From Nymphaea colorata (Eukaryota; Streptophyta; Magnoliopsida; Nymphaeales; Nymphaeaceae), in assembly GCF_008831285.2 (NCBI RefSeq), contig NC_045142.1, forward strand, positions 22,073,354-22,137,353: a stretch of 64,000 nt of DNA, in the 5' to 3' direction. Positions within the stretch are counted from its first letter, which is position 1. Every line of letters starts with the position of its first letter. Below, piece by piece: positions 22,951-37,125 of this stretch. Below the pieces are notes generated by a model, which did not search any database, was not told the DNA's origin, and saw only the letters and a program-made list of their open reading frames with translations. The position numbers and the translations under genes were made by a program.

Positions 22951-24913
22951 TTAACTGGAACTCGTTGAACATCTATTATTGAGTGGCACCCATCAAGATC
23001 AAATTGACTACCAAACTTTCAATACCCATCAGTCCAATCATTCTATGATCAAATATCAGTATTTGATTGTTTGAGATATCCATATTTCCAAATCAAGAAG
23101 AGGAAAAGACAAACTTCGTTGATACAATTTTTCCGGGAGTTGGTGGACACAACTCAGTTGAAAACTCCCGTGAAGGCAGCGGTCAACTTCAAAACTACAA
23201 ACTCGCGTAATCTAAATGCGAAAAGCATAAAAATAAAAAACTTGTGAAATAGTTGTCAGCTGCTCCGGATTTTGATAAGGCACGCTGTCTTATTAGTTCA
23301 AACCATCAGATTTTAGTTCCGAAATCATGAACGAAGTGTCGCCGGAAATTGGCGGAGACTGCGCTGGCCTCTGTCGCGGTTATCGCCTGAAATGATGGGA
23401 GAGGCTTTGAAATTTTATGCCGTTGGGTAGAGCCGGCGGACCAGACAAGACCAGTCAAGCGTGGTTGGCAGTACAGTTGGTTGTTTCTGATTTGTGAAAA
23501 GTTCACAACCGTATCAATTTGTATCAGTTTATTCAAATTTGGTGGCAAATTTTGTGGCAGAGTTCGACTGCCATATTTCGACTTTTAACTATTTCTAAAT
23601 ATGTAAATTTTAATAATTTTTTTAGATTTTTTAGAAAATAAAGTTTTTCAATGTTTTTTTATGATTCATTCAGCTGAATCAGTGAATCGGCCGAGTCATG
23701 GACTGATAAAGCACTTGAATCTTTCCAGATATAATCAGGATTTGAAAAGTGTAAGATCTGACTTTTGCTTATAGTCGAGTCGGATCCTTACCTGATTTTC
23801 AAGTCGGCTCTAAATTTGGATACCTAAACAGTGTAGCACTTTTAATTAAGATTTATATTATGCAAGTTAAAGCAGCATCACCCAAACCATTGAAAGTAAG
23901 CCTGTTTTTTTTATATTATGATGGCTTCAGCTCTCTTATTAGGTAAGAGCTCTCTTATTAGGTAAGAGGATGAAATTTTGTCGATTTTCACAATATGTAC
24001 TGGATAATGAGGAACATAGCTTTCCCAAGTTTGGTAAGATGTCAAAATAGTAGAAAAATGGTAAGTGTCCGAGTGAAAATGAGAAAAACAAATAGACCGC
24101 TTAAGTTCTAGTTGAATCCAAAACAAAATGCGATATTATAAAGTGAAAATGATTTACAAACTCAAAGAATTTTATTTCGAGGATGAATTTGCAAGTAGAA
24201 ACCGTTTTTCTTTTGACCAAATAATATAAATAAATAAATGTCCGTAGAAAGATAAAGAATGAATGCATTATAAGGAACTCATATGCTATCAGGCGCTGTT
24301 GTCAAAATTGGTTTTTGAATCTAATTATTTTTGAAAAGTCAAAGAATTGACCATTTTAAATTGAACCCGATGGCAATTAATTTTGGAGCACATGAATTGC
24401 AAACGTGGAATTTAAACGCATCAGAAAATTTGGCATGTCAAAAATTAGGTTGGATTATTTATACGGTTCAACCAGTTGAATTAAAGTAAATTAAATAAGG
24501 AATAGAATACCAATAATTGGATTGAAGGCTGTGCATTTGAAAGTGAAACCATCTCACAAAAATCCAGGCCATGATGAAGGACATCTACAAGATAGATTTC
24601 GCAACAGTACTACTATTACTCTCATCTAGCAGTCTCTTGGTTCTCCAGCAAACTTAAAGTACACAATTATTGCTATACATAACTGATCGGCCACGCTGAT
24701 ACAAATAATACACTGGAGTGTGGCATCTTACTGAATCAGGCAGGCTAAAGCACTCGAAACAGCTTTTGCAGGTTCTGCCATTCAATAATTTGGGCAGCCC
24801 CAGCAGTCCAGCATCTAATACGGCAACTAGAAATTCGTGGATTTTCAATAAGATGAATTTAAGAAGTGGGATTGACTGTAGACACTATGCCAAAAACAAA
24901 CAGCATGTAGAAG
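22951..24913. other. Intergenic, downstream of RUNKEL
   Basis: No gene is supported. Around 23670-23710 words such as ATTCAGCTGAATC and AATCGGCCGAGTC match those near 5350. The right end should contain the RUNKEL 3' untranslated region (gene on the minus strand). Confidence 0.5.
23929..23966. repeat. 19-bp perfect tandem repeat
   Basis: AGCTCTCTTATTAGGTAAG is present twice, head to tail. Confidence 0.9.
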
Positions 24914-27900
24914 TCATGCACAGCGAGGAAGGCGACGTAGCTCCAAACATGCACCTGAAGCAGCATCCGCTATACATGGTATTGTTGAGCTCCTTAGATT
25001 AGAAGCTAGAGTTTCAATTTTTGTGATCTCTGCTCCTGATATGGAGAGTATCATTGCTTGAGACCGGTATTCCTGGCATGCCAAACTGAGGGCATGTAGT
25101 AGCCTCTGCAACACTAAGCCATATACCCCCATCTCTGGACCCTGACAACGGAGACAGCAAGATTCAAGGACAGTGGTCACAGTTGAAGCGCTAGTAAGTA
25201 GGCCAGTGGTTGCTTCCCGAGCAGCTACCTTTAGCAGCAGGATTACACATTCTGATGCTAAATCTGCAATATTGGCTTCATTGCTTCCACTAAGATCTAG
25301 AAAGGCACTCATGTTGCAACCGAAGTCAGCTATATCTCCAATGCATTGATGCTGATAAAATGAACCAATAGCTGCAGCTGCATCATTTACAAGAGAAAGA
25401 TCTTTCATTTGGTTAGTTATCCTGCCACCACGCCCCCGCATAATGAAGGCCTTGCAAAGACCAAGTGTTGGTTCAAGAAAGTCTTCCATTTGCTTTGCAT
25501 TCACAAACTCCAGCAGATTTCCTATTCTCCTGACAACTGTCAACTCAGAGAGAATCTTAGTTTCCATTTCAGGAGCAGAGGCCAAAGATAGACACAGCTT
25601 TACATTGTTGACATTTGCACAAGAAAGGTCGCTAAGTAAAAATTCAAAGCACTGAGAAACCATCTTCAAATGTAGTATGTCTGACACTTGCGCGAAATTA
25701 AATTCTAAAAGCATGACCAGAAGCTTCTGCGCATAAGCAGGAATTGGGTCTTCATCCTCAACTAGCATGGGGTAGAGAGGAAGAAAATGGGTCTCACAAA
25801 TTGACTTCAGTTCCTTCCATGTTTGGTCATTTTGATGTTCTGACAGACTGGGCATCTCATTCAAAAAAACAACGATCAGATCAAATATAATTTTCAAACA
25901 TAAGAACCTAGCATCTCCATCTTTGTTTCCTTTGTATAAAATAGAAAGGCTTGGAAGAACTTTGCTGATGAAGATCTCAGAATGTTCAAGAACTGTAGAA
26001 GCCTCCATTGTTACCGATTCGAGAACTCTCAGCAGTGTTATCTGGAAATCATCTTTTGCCTGTAATTTGAAAGGTAATATGTCAAATACATTACTGGAAG
26101 ATATACCGAAACAAAAGGAAAGATAAAATTTCAAAAATGAAACCATAGACGGCAGCTGCACAGACTACCACACTGTTCTGAAGTGAACGACAGGGGTAAA
26201 ATTGCCTAATTTTGTCATGACAAGTTCTTGAGATTCAAAATTTGACATAATCCAATAAGAGTTAAAGAAAATCCTAAGATGATATCTTCAAAACTCTAAG
26301 GACTTTCAACATGAATTTGTGCAGTGCATTCTTGGACATGTTTTTCCAAAACAAACCAAAGAGCAAGTTATTATGCAGATTTAAAAAGCCAAAGATAGGA
26401 ACTCTTTAAGCACACCAAAGAAGAGCTGTTCCGATGCCATGGCCTATGAACAAATTGATTCACAAAGAGGCAGTGGTTTACAATTAACCAGAATCAGAAT
26501 TTGTTTTGAGAATCTCAGTTTGCTAAATATTTCTCATATTTCCGGTTTTCCTTTTCTGAGGACGAGTAAGCTAACCACAGCTTAGTTGGGGATGGATTAA
26601 AATCCATTGCCAAGGTTCTTTATGGATGTAGAGCCTGTGGATACCTCCCTTTCGTACTCGGAAAAGGTCTTTTGGTGACTCCAGCTTTGTAGTAAACACT
26701 TGCACCCAAACTGTCCAGGTTTTAATAATATTGTAGAGCCCTAGGTTACACCTAGGTACATATAAAGAGCCCCTTAAACATATTATATCTACTCAGTCAA
26801 GTCATTAGTTGCTCCATTGAACACAAAAATGAACATTGCCAAGGTTCAGTTTAGGCAGTTTGTACTACATATACCAGCAGCAATATTCGCAATAAAAAAC
26901 AAAGCATACCTGGAAAGCAGAAGATTCTACTAGCTTTAAGAACACCACCAGCTGCTCTAGCACCCGATTGTTCGCAACCATCTTTTTGAAAGCAAAACTT
27001 CCAAGTAGATGGAGAATGACAGAGAATAAATGGACATTTATTTTAGGATGAGTCCGACCAGCCATACCAGTTTGTCCATGCCTTTTACCATTATGCTGTT
27101 GCTGTATGTCACTAGCCACAGTCTCAAGTATTCCAGGCACCGTACTAGCCACTACTTGCACAAAAGCCTCTACACATTGTTGTACATAGCTGCCTTTTTC
27201 TTTAGCTAGTCTGTCTACAATTGACAGTAACTTTCCACTACAGAACACAGGCAGCCACCTACGGCCGCTTCTACAGAGAAGAGCAGCAAGAATGAACGCT
27301 TTGCCACGTAAAACTTCACTACCTTGCTCAACAAGTGAAATGAGGACAGGAACGAGAAGTTTGTCCTCTGAAAGAGACACGAGGTGCCTACCCATATTAG
27401 AGAACATGTGGCTTCCTAGCATCGCCATGTTTAGAAGATTGATACTGATTTGCTGCTCTCGAGGATTTTCTTTAGCAAGGCCAGATGTAATATCCTTGAA
27501 AGATAACTTATCTAGAACTGACTGAATACTTGGAGGACTGAAGCGAACTAGACGTACCAGACAAGATCCAGCAGTTAAACGAATACTCTCCTGCTTTCCC
27601 ACAGCCTTAAAGATGTAACACAGGTTGGCTATCACTTCCTGACTAGTAAAACGGGCAGCCCAATCAGACCCTTGACTGCAAACATTTTCAATTGTTCTCA
27701 GAGCATAAAGCTGGGTGGTGTCGTCTTCTCCTTTTCGCAGTATGGAGGAAATTAGTGCAAAAACTGGACCAGATACCTGTATAAGGAATGGAAAAAAGAG
27801 TGACAAACAGAAAGTGAATAAATAGTCATAGACCTAAAACCATGAAAAGCATATGCATAAAATACAGAAGAAGGAAAGAAAATGTCAATTAAAGGTAATA

Positions 27901-30900
27901 GTCCGGTTATATAACCTGCCAACTGGGCGTAGATCGACCATCCTTTGCTGGAGAAGCAAGACCACCACAATCCCTTGAACAATTTTCATTTTGTGTAGCA
28001 ATATAGAACACCAGTTCACCTAGAGCAGCCATGGCATATCTTCTCACCTTCTCCTGTTTATCTCCAAGACTATCTGCCAGTGCTCTAATGATTCCAGATG
28101 ATGCCAAATCAGCTTCTATTGATGTCGAGTGCCGGATCAACAAGCCGATCACTGAAACTAGGTGAACACGAAGACCAGAAGCTTTTGAAAGCCTTAGCAT
28201 CTTTACAAGCACCAGCATTATTGAGCTATTTGTTAAGATGTTAGCAGCATCTGGATGTGCACTCAAAATTTCAAGGTACTTAATTGTGTTCTGTTTTTCT
28301 GCAGGAGAAGCACTTCCAGTCAAACAGGTTGCAATGCGAGACAGAAGTTCATCCAACTTCTCTGGAGATAATTTTAAAAAGTCAGTCACAGGCATAACAA
28401 TGAAAGGAAGGGGAGGCATTGCTTCTTGAGCCTTTTCAGTTTTCCTACTAGGCATTATTGGCCTGACAGAAAGGTCAGAAGGATGCCACAACACTTGGGA
28501 GAGATTATTAATTGATCTGGATGAATCTGAACCTTCAGTGGCTCCTGCTTCCATTTTATGCATCTCCAAAACATTTCGAGTAGCTCTTTTCTGACCTATG
28601 GCTGGTGTAGTGGTAGCAACTTCAGCAGGCAATGGGCATGACTCTTCTTCGTGGTTTTCCCCATTATCGGGTGGAAAGCTTGTCTTGTTAGGAGTTTTAC
28701 TTAGTTCATCATCTTTTTCATTATCTCGAGGCAGCAAAGGCATTGGAGCATTAGGAAGAGGAGAATTAGCTAAAGATATCTCACTTTCATCAGAATTATC
28801 TTGTGCTTCCTCATCGTTGTGCTCACCAAAATCAAGCTCCATATCATTGTTTTCTATTTTCACATCATTATCACGTTCGGAGGCCTTAGGCAAAGGGCGT
28901 CTATAGTTTTCATTATCATTTTCTCTTTGTAAGTTTTTCTTTGCAATCCTTGAAAGCCTGAGAATATTAGCTCCCTTTGTTGTAGTTGAGGCATCTCTGC
29001 GCTTCTCAACAACTCTGATGGAACCTTTTGTCTGCAACTTTTTGGAGTTCGGTGGAGATTTAGGTGAAACTTCAAATGCCCTTGTAGCAGATACTGAGTT
29101 CTCATCATGTCTAATAGTTCCATCACGATGCTTTGGTCCATGATAATGAGATGCCTTCTGAGAAGGAGGTCTGTCAACATTCCTTTCAGATAGACAGGAT
29201 TGCCTGGATTGGTCAACCATAATGTTGAAAGCAGGCTGAGGAGGAAGAGACAAAGGCCTGAACTTTGTTCTCCAAAAGCCATGGCCACATAGTTCAGACC
29301 ACTGAATACGTTCAGCTGGATCCTTTACCAGGAGATGGTTCACTAAATTGCAAAAAGGTTTAGATGGATTATCAGGCAATGTTGGCACTGGGTCTGATAG
29401 AATAGATTCAACCAATGCAGTAAATTCATCTGCCACAAAGGGAGGTTTTCCAGTGTAGCATTCATACAAAACACAACCAAGCGCCCAAAGATCTGAAGCA
29501 TAAGAATGGACTCCACCTTCCTGAAACAATTCCGGTGCCATATAACAAGGCGTACCACGCTTTGCTTGGGGCAACTGACAGAAGCATAGGTGGAAATACT
29601 GTCAGAGATTTTCAAATTAACTAGCATTGGGAACAAAGCAAACTCATTATGGTGAATGGAAGATAATGTGAAAGGAGATAGTTAGGATACTAACTTGTGA
29701 AAGAGAACATTTTGATATATCACTAAGTCTTCTTGCCAGTCCAAAGTCGCACAACTGTAAACAGGCAATGTGTTGAATACTAATCAAGTCTCAGGAGGAA
29801 TTCACGGTCACATTAAACACTGACTTTGATTAATAATACTAAGATGAATGCAAGGTAAATTGTGAACTCAACAAAATATGGATCACCTTGACACGCCCAT
29901 TCTCATCCAGTAGGATATTTGACGGTTTTAGGTCACAGTAAATTATACCTTCTGAATGCAAGAACCTGAAAAGAAATCCATTAATTAAACAGGAACCTAA
30001 TACAAGAAATTTCAGAGTGAATGGACATTACTGCAGTGCGTAGACAAGGTCACGACCAATATCATGTATAGATTCTTCTGGAAGCCGGCAATCCTACATT
30101 CCACAAAGCAAATTGGATCAGATATCTATAGTCAGCAAGCAAAAGAAATATCTAAGTTTTTTTACACCTATAGAAATGTCTAAAATATGTGTATAAAACA
30201 ACTAAATAATTGATTAAGGTACTTTTCCACGAAGCACCAGAGACATAGATATCTTGCATACATGAAAAAAAAAAACGGATGTTAACAATGGAATCTGTGT
30301 AGTCAAAAGTTGATTATTGGTGTCAATTCTACACAAGTAATTAGATCTCCCACACTTTAAGCGCAGAACTTTTTGTGAAGTCTGAAATTTCCATCAACAG
30401 ATTAATGAATGAGAGCTCAAATAATAGATGGCTTACGTGGCAGTAAGAAAAATACAAGCAAAATAACCAACAGTGGTAATGTTTAGATGGGTAGGAGTCT
30501 AAATATATGCCACCAATGACAATGACAATAACTATACCCTTGCAGCATTGTTGCACCCACACCCTCACCCTCAGATGGGACACCCACATTCATATTATAC
30601 ATGTTATTTGAAACCAATCTGTTCTTAAAAGATAAGATGCTACAGATTGATGGTACCAAGGAATTAAAAACAGGAATCTTAAAGACCCATATGTCTCAAT
30701 GATAGGAAACCAAAAATAAAGTTCTTGGAATTGGATTTTGATGTCAAAAAGCAATCACATGGACGAACATGAGTATGGATTTTCTGATGAAAATGGTTTT
30801 CATTAGTGATGAAACCTAACCATTTGCCTTGCTACTTTGCTGATATACTTGACCTAGAAAACTAATTAGGTTTTTGGCAAAACGGCTTTTTTGATAAAAA

Positions 30901-33900
30901 AAATATATGAAACAAATGGGTCCTCAGTATGCATTCCAAACTAAGCATTCTAAAGCAACAAAAGTCTGTACATTCTCATCTCTTTTGATATGAGCCAACA
31001 AGAACTCCATGTACTTGTCTATGAAGTCAGCTTAGGACCTTCAAGCTGAAGGAGCTCAAAAGTTTATTATCCGGGTCCATTTCTTGGCATCCAACTCCAA
31101 CATGCCTACACACACACACACACACACATATACATACATACATATGTTATATTCTTCTTCATTCACGTGAAGGTAAGATTTTTTTTAAAAAAAAGAGAGA
31201 AAAAATGGCAGAAATGAATCCATTACACATGTTAAGGAAACAAAATCAAACCAAAAATTTTGACAAAGAAATTCTTTGAGGGTCAAACTTACAAACAGGA
31301 CAATCTGGCCCTGCAGATACATATAGTTTACAGTTTACACACATCTAAAAGATTTAATCAAGAAAAATCTTTAGCATTAACTGTTCATCTGCAATTGCAG
31401 ACAAATGTCTCCTGCTGATATGACGGTAGCAATTAAGGATGCTGTATAAAATATGAGAATTTCATCACTTGCGTAACTGAGCACAAAAGATAGTTAAACA
31501 AGATTCTTCAGTAACAGGAAAATGGATATATGGAGGAGCCTGCAAGCAGTGGAAAGAAACCAAACATTGTGTTAGAAATCTGAAAAGCCAATATATCATT
31601 CTCAATTCAGTTGGAACTTTGTGGTTTACAGGCCAGACCAATATCCAGCCAGGACATTGAAATTGGCTAGTATGTTTTTCAGTAAAAAGAACATAACAAT
31701 ACTTTATATTTCTTATCGTCTATCGACTACATGAAAAGAAAGAAAAACATAAGACACATTCTTCCAAAAGTTCTAAATTAGCTAATGGCAAGACTTTTTT
31801 TTCTACATGAACAACATGTAAACTCTCTGCATGCTGCCAGCATCGAACAAAATAAAATAACAGGCTGTGTCTTCAAGCAGAAGAACCTGAGTGCAGGTCA
31901 TAATACAGTATAGTAGGTATATAATGCATTTCTCGATGAAGTATTCAAGCAGAAATCTACAGTGAACATATCAAGAGAATAAGTAACTGACCTGTTTTAA
32001 TAGAGTCATAAGATCTCCACCAACGCAATATTCTAAAACCAGCCATAGGTGAGCAGAAGTTTCATACCTGATATGCACCAAAAAAAAGACCAATTTCACT
32101 ATAACAAAATTCAAGAAATAGAGAAACCAGTTCATTCTACAGCATTTGAATGATTATACAGGAAATTTCTCTCCATAGGCTGGAAGAAAGAGGGGATGCA
32201 AATTTGAAACTCACCACTCATAAAATTTCAGGACATTTGTATGATCCAGAGAATGAAGGATCCTTACCTACATCAACAATCAAGAATTCGTTAGGGAAAG
32301 AGTAGATATTTCGAAATGTATAAAATGCAAACTCGCTTGCTAAATGCTAAAACAGATTTAAGGCATAGTGAAACTTGGCTTGCCACACATCTCTTAAGAG
32401 TTCTACAATCTGTGAATCTCAAACAAAATGGGAACTGAAACTGCAGAAAAGTGAACAACCATCTTAGGTACCAAACACAATTCTTTAGCACATCACCGTC
32501 ATACTATGCCATCAGAACAGAAAGTCAATATGGAGCAATTGAAAGTTTGAAACCACCTGTAAAGATTTTTAATATTTTTCAAGGACAAATAGATGGAAAA
32601 AACAACTGATTGCCAATGAGCAAATGGATTAACTTTCCAAAGAAACAAACATGACAACATTCAAATCCCAAACAGATCAAGCACAGACACACACGCTTAC
32701 ACATGTATATATAATGGAAACAATGAGAACTTTATGGTCTTTTTCTCTCTTTTGTTGGTTTAGTGCAGGTGCACTAGCACATTACTAGTATAAATCAATC
32801 TTGCAAGAGAGAAATACTCGATCAACCAAATTTAAAGACCATAAAAATCTCAAAAGGAGATGTTAAAACTTAGGTTTGTCTCACAAGTTTATCCCTTTTC
32901 TTCTTGATTCCATGTATCAAACCTTCCCCGCTATGAACTGTGTCTGTCACTACGATTGCTAATTTTGAGGCATGAAAAGTGAAAGCCAAAGCAGAAGCAG
33001 AAACTGAAAAAAAAAAGAAAAAAAAGAAAAAACCTTCCCTTACGATGAGTCCAAAACAGTATTGCTCTACCAAATGCAAGAAAAATGGGCCAAGATATAT
33101 ACTAACCTACCCCCACCACCTCAACAAAACCCCAAAAAAAAAAAAAAATAACTCGCTAACGAATAGCTTGCAGTCAGGAAGAATCGTACCCTCTTCAAGC
33201 TCTATAAATTGTGTGAATCAACATTACCTTACAAAGTAACCAACAATCATGTATAACTTTCATATTGCAGTCAAAAGAAATTCATAACTACTCAAATGAA
33301 GAGCAAGATTATGGAATTGTAGCGAATCTGAAACTGCAAGTATCCCTTATGTTCATTTTTGACAATCAATTTCCCATTAACTATGCAATTTTACTAATTT
33401 AGCTTGCGATTGTATACATGCCTGCTCAAACCTGCCTTTCCAATGTTCAAGACTCTACTCGAACGATCTAATCTCAGACAAGATATCGAACAATTTTTGT
33501 CCCTTAATCCCCTCCAGCTTGCGAGGCAACTCTTAGCAATAGGGTTTACGCGCAACTAAAACAACAATGGGACAACCACCATCACCGAACAAGAGCAGAA
33601 AGAACTAACTTCTACACCACTGACCTCATCAACTCGTGTAAATCACAAAATTCTCGAAGGAACCAACTTTGGAACCAAAAAGCAAGACACAAACGACCAC
33701 TGGATGAACTGCATAAAGAGAAAAGCGTGTTTAAGGGCTCTACTTCCTGGATAACTTTGGGCCTCTGCGACTTATCGACGCTTTTAATGGCGAAATACTC
33801 GATGGTCTTCTTCTTCCGCCCTTTGTAGACGGTCTGATAAAAAAGAGTCAATAGGTGAGAAGGAAATCAATAACGAAAAACGATGAAGAAGGAATTGCCG

Positions 33901-33994
33901 GAGGAATCCGACTTTCCGGACCATTGAGAAGTCGAAGGAACATTACCGAATGCTTGCTCCGGCCGATCTCCTCGTATATGTGATACTGATTCAT
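24914..33994 (-). CDS. RUK: RUNKEL/ULK4-like kinase-HEAT repeat protein, 10 exons
   Basis: RUNKEL is a microtubule-associated kinase-like protein needed for phragmoplast and cell-plate expansion in plant cytokinesis. Exons: 33994-33947, 33833-33744, 32267-32215, 32067-31992, 30093-30032, 29965-29887, 29754-29695, 29574-27916, 27776-26910, 26059-24914. All junctions are GT-AG, phases agree, and the product is 1379 residues, close to the Arabidopsis protein. The kinase domain covers about 4-255: Lys33 in FAIKSVDK, catalytic loop YCDLKPSN (Asp121, Asn126), CDFGLAR (Asp139), YMAPE (169-171). The Gly-rich loop is degenerate (IGRSKHSTVYKG) and the HRD His-Arg is Tyr-Cys, so catalytic strength is doubtful. 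A charged, disordered linker (about 260-540) is followed by armadillo/HEAT-like helices to the end (ILRKGEDD, LRTIENVCSQG, YAQKLLVMLLEF, LLEFVNAKQMEDFLEPTL). The gene is intact; two partial copies lie at 37552-38445 and 57888-60418. Confidence 0.95.
31107..31128. repeat. (CA)n microsatellite in RUK intron 4
   Basis: Eleven CA units followed by TACATA repeats lie within the 1.9-kb fourth intron. Confidence 0.9.
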
Positions 33995-35275
33995 CTAGGA
34001 TTGCGGGTTTCGTCAGAGACTGGAGGAATGAAAGGAAAGAGAGCATGGAATGGGATTTTACAGAGAGAGAGAGAGAGAGAAGGAGAGAGGCGGGAAATTT
34101 GGAAGAGATAGGGGCTTCTAATACTGTGACAGCATGAAAAAGGTTATAAATCAAGGCCACGGAATCTCGATGCCACGTATGGAAAATAAAATGAACAAGA
34201 CACGTGTCGTGCCACCCTTTTGTGACTTCTTTTATAAATGAAACCCTGTGCATCCTCACTAACGAAATTTAAATGCTCTCAGTCTCAGGATCCAGACTCG
34301 TTTTCATTACGTTACGATAAATTTTCATCCGGGGCCCAACATTTAATGGTACTTTCGGAAAAGTACATGGAGGTTTTGAAATTTTTATATAATTCTTTTA
34401 CTGTCAAACATGGACCACAAGAGTCTCGTTTCCTATCAAAGGCGCACCTTTTTATGTGAAAGCCACAACTAACTGGTTTGTGTTTGTTGTACGGGATCAC
34501 CTTATATAATTTATTTCTTTTTGTAATTCTATAAGCTTTTTAGAAACAAATTTATTAAATAAATTACTTTTAAAGGGTTTAGGGGTTTAATTAATTTATT
34601 TTGTTTTGCTGAGGGCAATTTGAGTGTCATGGGCATAAGAATGGATAGGACACTCCTATTAGACATATTAAAAATAACAAATAATTATCAATGAAATATA
34701 CCTTAAAAGTACAATTATAAAATAATAACACATAACCAGCATGTGTTACATCAAATTGTTTTTAAGAAACCATTGTAATTTATTTGTTAGTATCATTCAA
34801 AGGCTCAGCATTAGGGAGGTACTAGATGGGTACTTGGTACTTGACCTGATTCAAACTTTAAAATTGATCAATAACTTATTTTTAACCTTTTTCTCATATT
34901 CATATATTATTTGGTACTTGACATGTGTTACCATTACTCATATTCATATATTATTTTATATTAAAATATATGTTTAACTTTACATCCATCTCCCACTCTA
35001 AGTGCTTGTTTTGGTTTCAAGCCCTTTTGGCTTATGCCTCCTCCTCTCCTCCTCAATCCTCATTTATTCTTCTCATGTGTCTTCCATGTTGTAAGAAAAG
35101 AAAACCGGTGCTTGTGTTTAACTTATAAGTTGAAATGGAAAGTCTCTTCTCCATAAACATGTACCTTTACATAAACTTGTATAATATGTTATTATGAATT
35201 TGTGTTTTATACTGAAAGTTTTGGCCTTAATCAGGATCTATGTTTATGAACCACGAGTTATGAAACATAACTTGT
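32867..35275 (-). repeat. Segmental duplication, copy A (RUK promoter to intron 2)
   Basis: This stretch contains the end of RUK intron 2, exons 1 and 2, the leader and about 1.2 kb of upstream DNA. It aligns along its length with 57888-60418 in the same orientation. Shared blocks include TCATCCGGGGCCCAACATTT, AAGTACATGGAGGTTTTGAA and TTTTATACTGAAAGTTTTGG. By eye the copies are about 90% identical, with several small indels, and this copy keeps the working gene. Confidence 0.9.
33995..34300 (-). promoter_or_regulatory. RUK leader and proximal upstream region
   Basis: Immediately upstream of the RUK start codon, a (GA)n tract at 34061-34090 on the plus strand reads as a CT-rich leader on the coding strand. 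Upstream are CACGTG-like words (ACACGTGTCG near 34201) that match G-box cores. I found no clear TATA box and no convincing mitosis-specific MSA element. Promoter placement is inference from position only. Confidence 0.4.
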
Positions 35276-35985
35276 TAGAACATAATTTGTTCATGATATT
35301 GTTACTGTGTTTTAGAGCTATTAACTCGTTGGACGAGTGACTGTGTAAATCCTTAAAAACCAAAAAACTATTGTAGAAAAGAAGTATCTGTTGATGTAGG
35401 AGGCCGTATAAGGATAAAGAAAGTACACAAACGGTGAGGTCTGAATGAGATGACATATGATGTTGCACATGGTATTCTATGAATGAGAAATCTCAAAAGT
35501 TTTCAAATCCAGGGGAACCATACCATGAACCTATTATGTTCTATTTTTTCTTTTTTCATAATAGATGTGTTACTTGTTCATAATACCTTGTTTTAGTAAA
35601 AGAAAAATTTTCAGTTTAAAACATAGACTTGTAAACAAAGGGTAGAGATGTATGGATTATGGACGAGATTGTGGGATTAAGGGACAAGTACCAAGTAGGC
35701 TATAGAAATTTGTTGATTTTCTACATCGTGTTTTTATACAATAGATAGTTGAAGTATTTTCTCCATACCTATTAAATTGTTTGTGTTATTATTAAATTAT
35801 TAAATATTTGAAGAAATTTCTTAAAGTTTTAACTGTACTTGTTAGAAATTATAATTGCTTTCAATAAGATCGTAGTATGAATGTTTTAGAATACTTAAAT
35901 TTCTAATTATACCAAAAGACTAAGAAGCTTAAAACAAGCAAACTTTACCGGTCAATTATTTTTCTACTTCATATTATATTTGTTT
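35276..35985. other. Intergenic, AT-rich
   Basis: No gene is seen between the end of the RUK-associated duplication and the first coding-like signal of the pararetroviral relic. Confidence 0.5.
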
Positions 35986-36315
35986 TATTTTCAAGTGAAA
36001 ATAAGTGATAAAGAATATATCTACATACAAAGTTTAAAAGAAACCAGAACCTATTACCAAATACGGAAGGACTAAGTAGATATGATCCACCCAGTAGTTT
36101 TGATAAAATAATAGTCGGACAACTAAATGTTATCATTATTATAATAACAAAATTAAGTCAGAAAATTAGTCAACTCATTGAACTATAGGCAAAAGGCGAA
36201 AACCACAAGGAGCAAACTTAGAAGAACTAACAAAAAAACTAAGCAGTCTTAATATAGGAAATGGCCAAGTAAAGCATCCCCTTATTCCTAAAAGTATTGT
36301 TTTTTTTTTTTTAAG

Positions 36316-36621
36316 ATGATGACTGCAAGAAATTCCTTTTATAGTCTTAGTAGAACCCTTAGTAATACTAATGAAATAAGACAAATAAATGAAAATTTAT
36401 TGACTAGAATTATTCAAGTCCAAGGTCCTAACTCTAGACCACTGGAAGAGCTAATAGATGTAAACAGAAATTTAGAAATCTATAACAATCATCAACTAAC
36501 TCCATTAATTCCTAAAACCTTGTATAGGACAGAGTTTTGGAATATAAACCCCCAATTAGTTAGAATAAGTCGAGAGGAAGAAGTATGTGTAACCATTGAA
36601 CAAAAAACATCGGCATCGTAA
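36316..36621 (+). pseudogene. Pararetroviral polyprotein piece upstream of movement protein
   Basis: A 101-codon open frame from ATG to TAA. It is rich in Asn, Glu and Arg and includes the segment LIPKTLYRTEFWNI. It precedes the movement-protein-like region, as the N-terminal part of that protein does in relatives. A run of T just upstream (36300-36312) shifts the frame from the preceding coding-like stretch (36188-36300). It is a fragment of a broken element and not a host gene. Confidence 0.5.
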
Positions 36622-36639
36622 GTCAAGATAGTATTAAAC

Positions 36640-37003
36640 AATTATTATAAAATCAAAATAAGTTCATTCATCTTGGGTTAACAATTATAGCATTAAGGGA
36701 TTAGCTAGGAGAAGTTTATGGATAAAAGTTCTAATCACCCTACTAGATAAAAGATGGGGAAATGATGTCTTAAAGCTATTGTAACAAGTATGGAAATTGA
36801 CATGTCAGATAACAAAGAAATATTCTATTGTGCACCCAAGCTTCTGCTTAGCATAAGAAATCTTGAACAATTTTTAGGCAAAATAACAAATAGTAGTACA
36901 ACAAAATATAAGATCAATATAAAAGCAATTATCGAATCCATGACAAGCAAATGTATAAGGATGATTAAGCCTATGGCTATATATCCCGAAGAATTAAAAT
37001 GAT
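36640..37003 (+). pseudogene. Caulimovirid movement-protein-like fragment, broken
   Basis: Movement proteins of this family carry virions or genomes through plasmodesmata. Two coding-like pieces in different frames are joined by a frameshift near 36770-36785, and the first carries stops in alternative frames. Recognisable patterns are a hydrophobic GLARRSLWIKVLITLLDKRW stretch, then DMSDNKEIFYCAPKLLLSI, and later IESMTSKCIRMIKPM. Between the last two, a block normally present appears deleted, so the protein core is not continuous. No functional product is possible from this copy. Confidence 0.55.
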
Positions 37004-37125
37004 TAGATTGAAATATTAATAAAAACTTGGAGATAAATACTAACAATAAAATTCCAAAGGAAAGCCTAATGTTTAAGAACCCCCAATGGTAGTGACACTG
37101 TAAGGTTTATAAACTATAAAGAAAA

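Noticed and set aside
32979-33239. Plus-strand Lys-rich open frame in RUK intron 2
   Set aside because: Arises from A-rich runs and is antisense intron DNA; the duplicate at 57957-58160 shows the same artefact.
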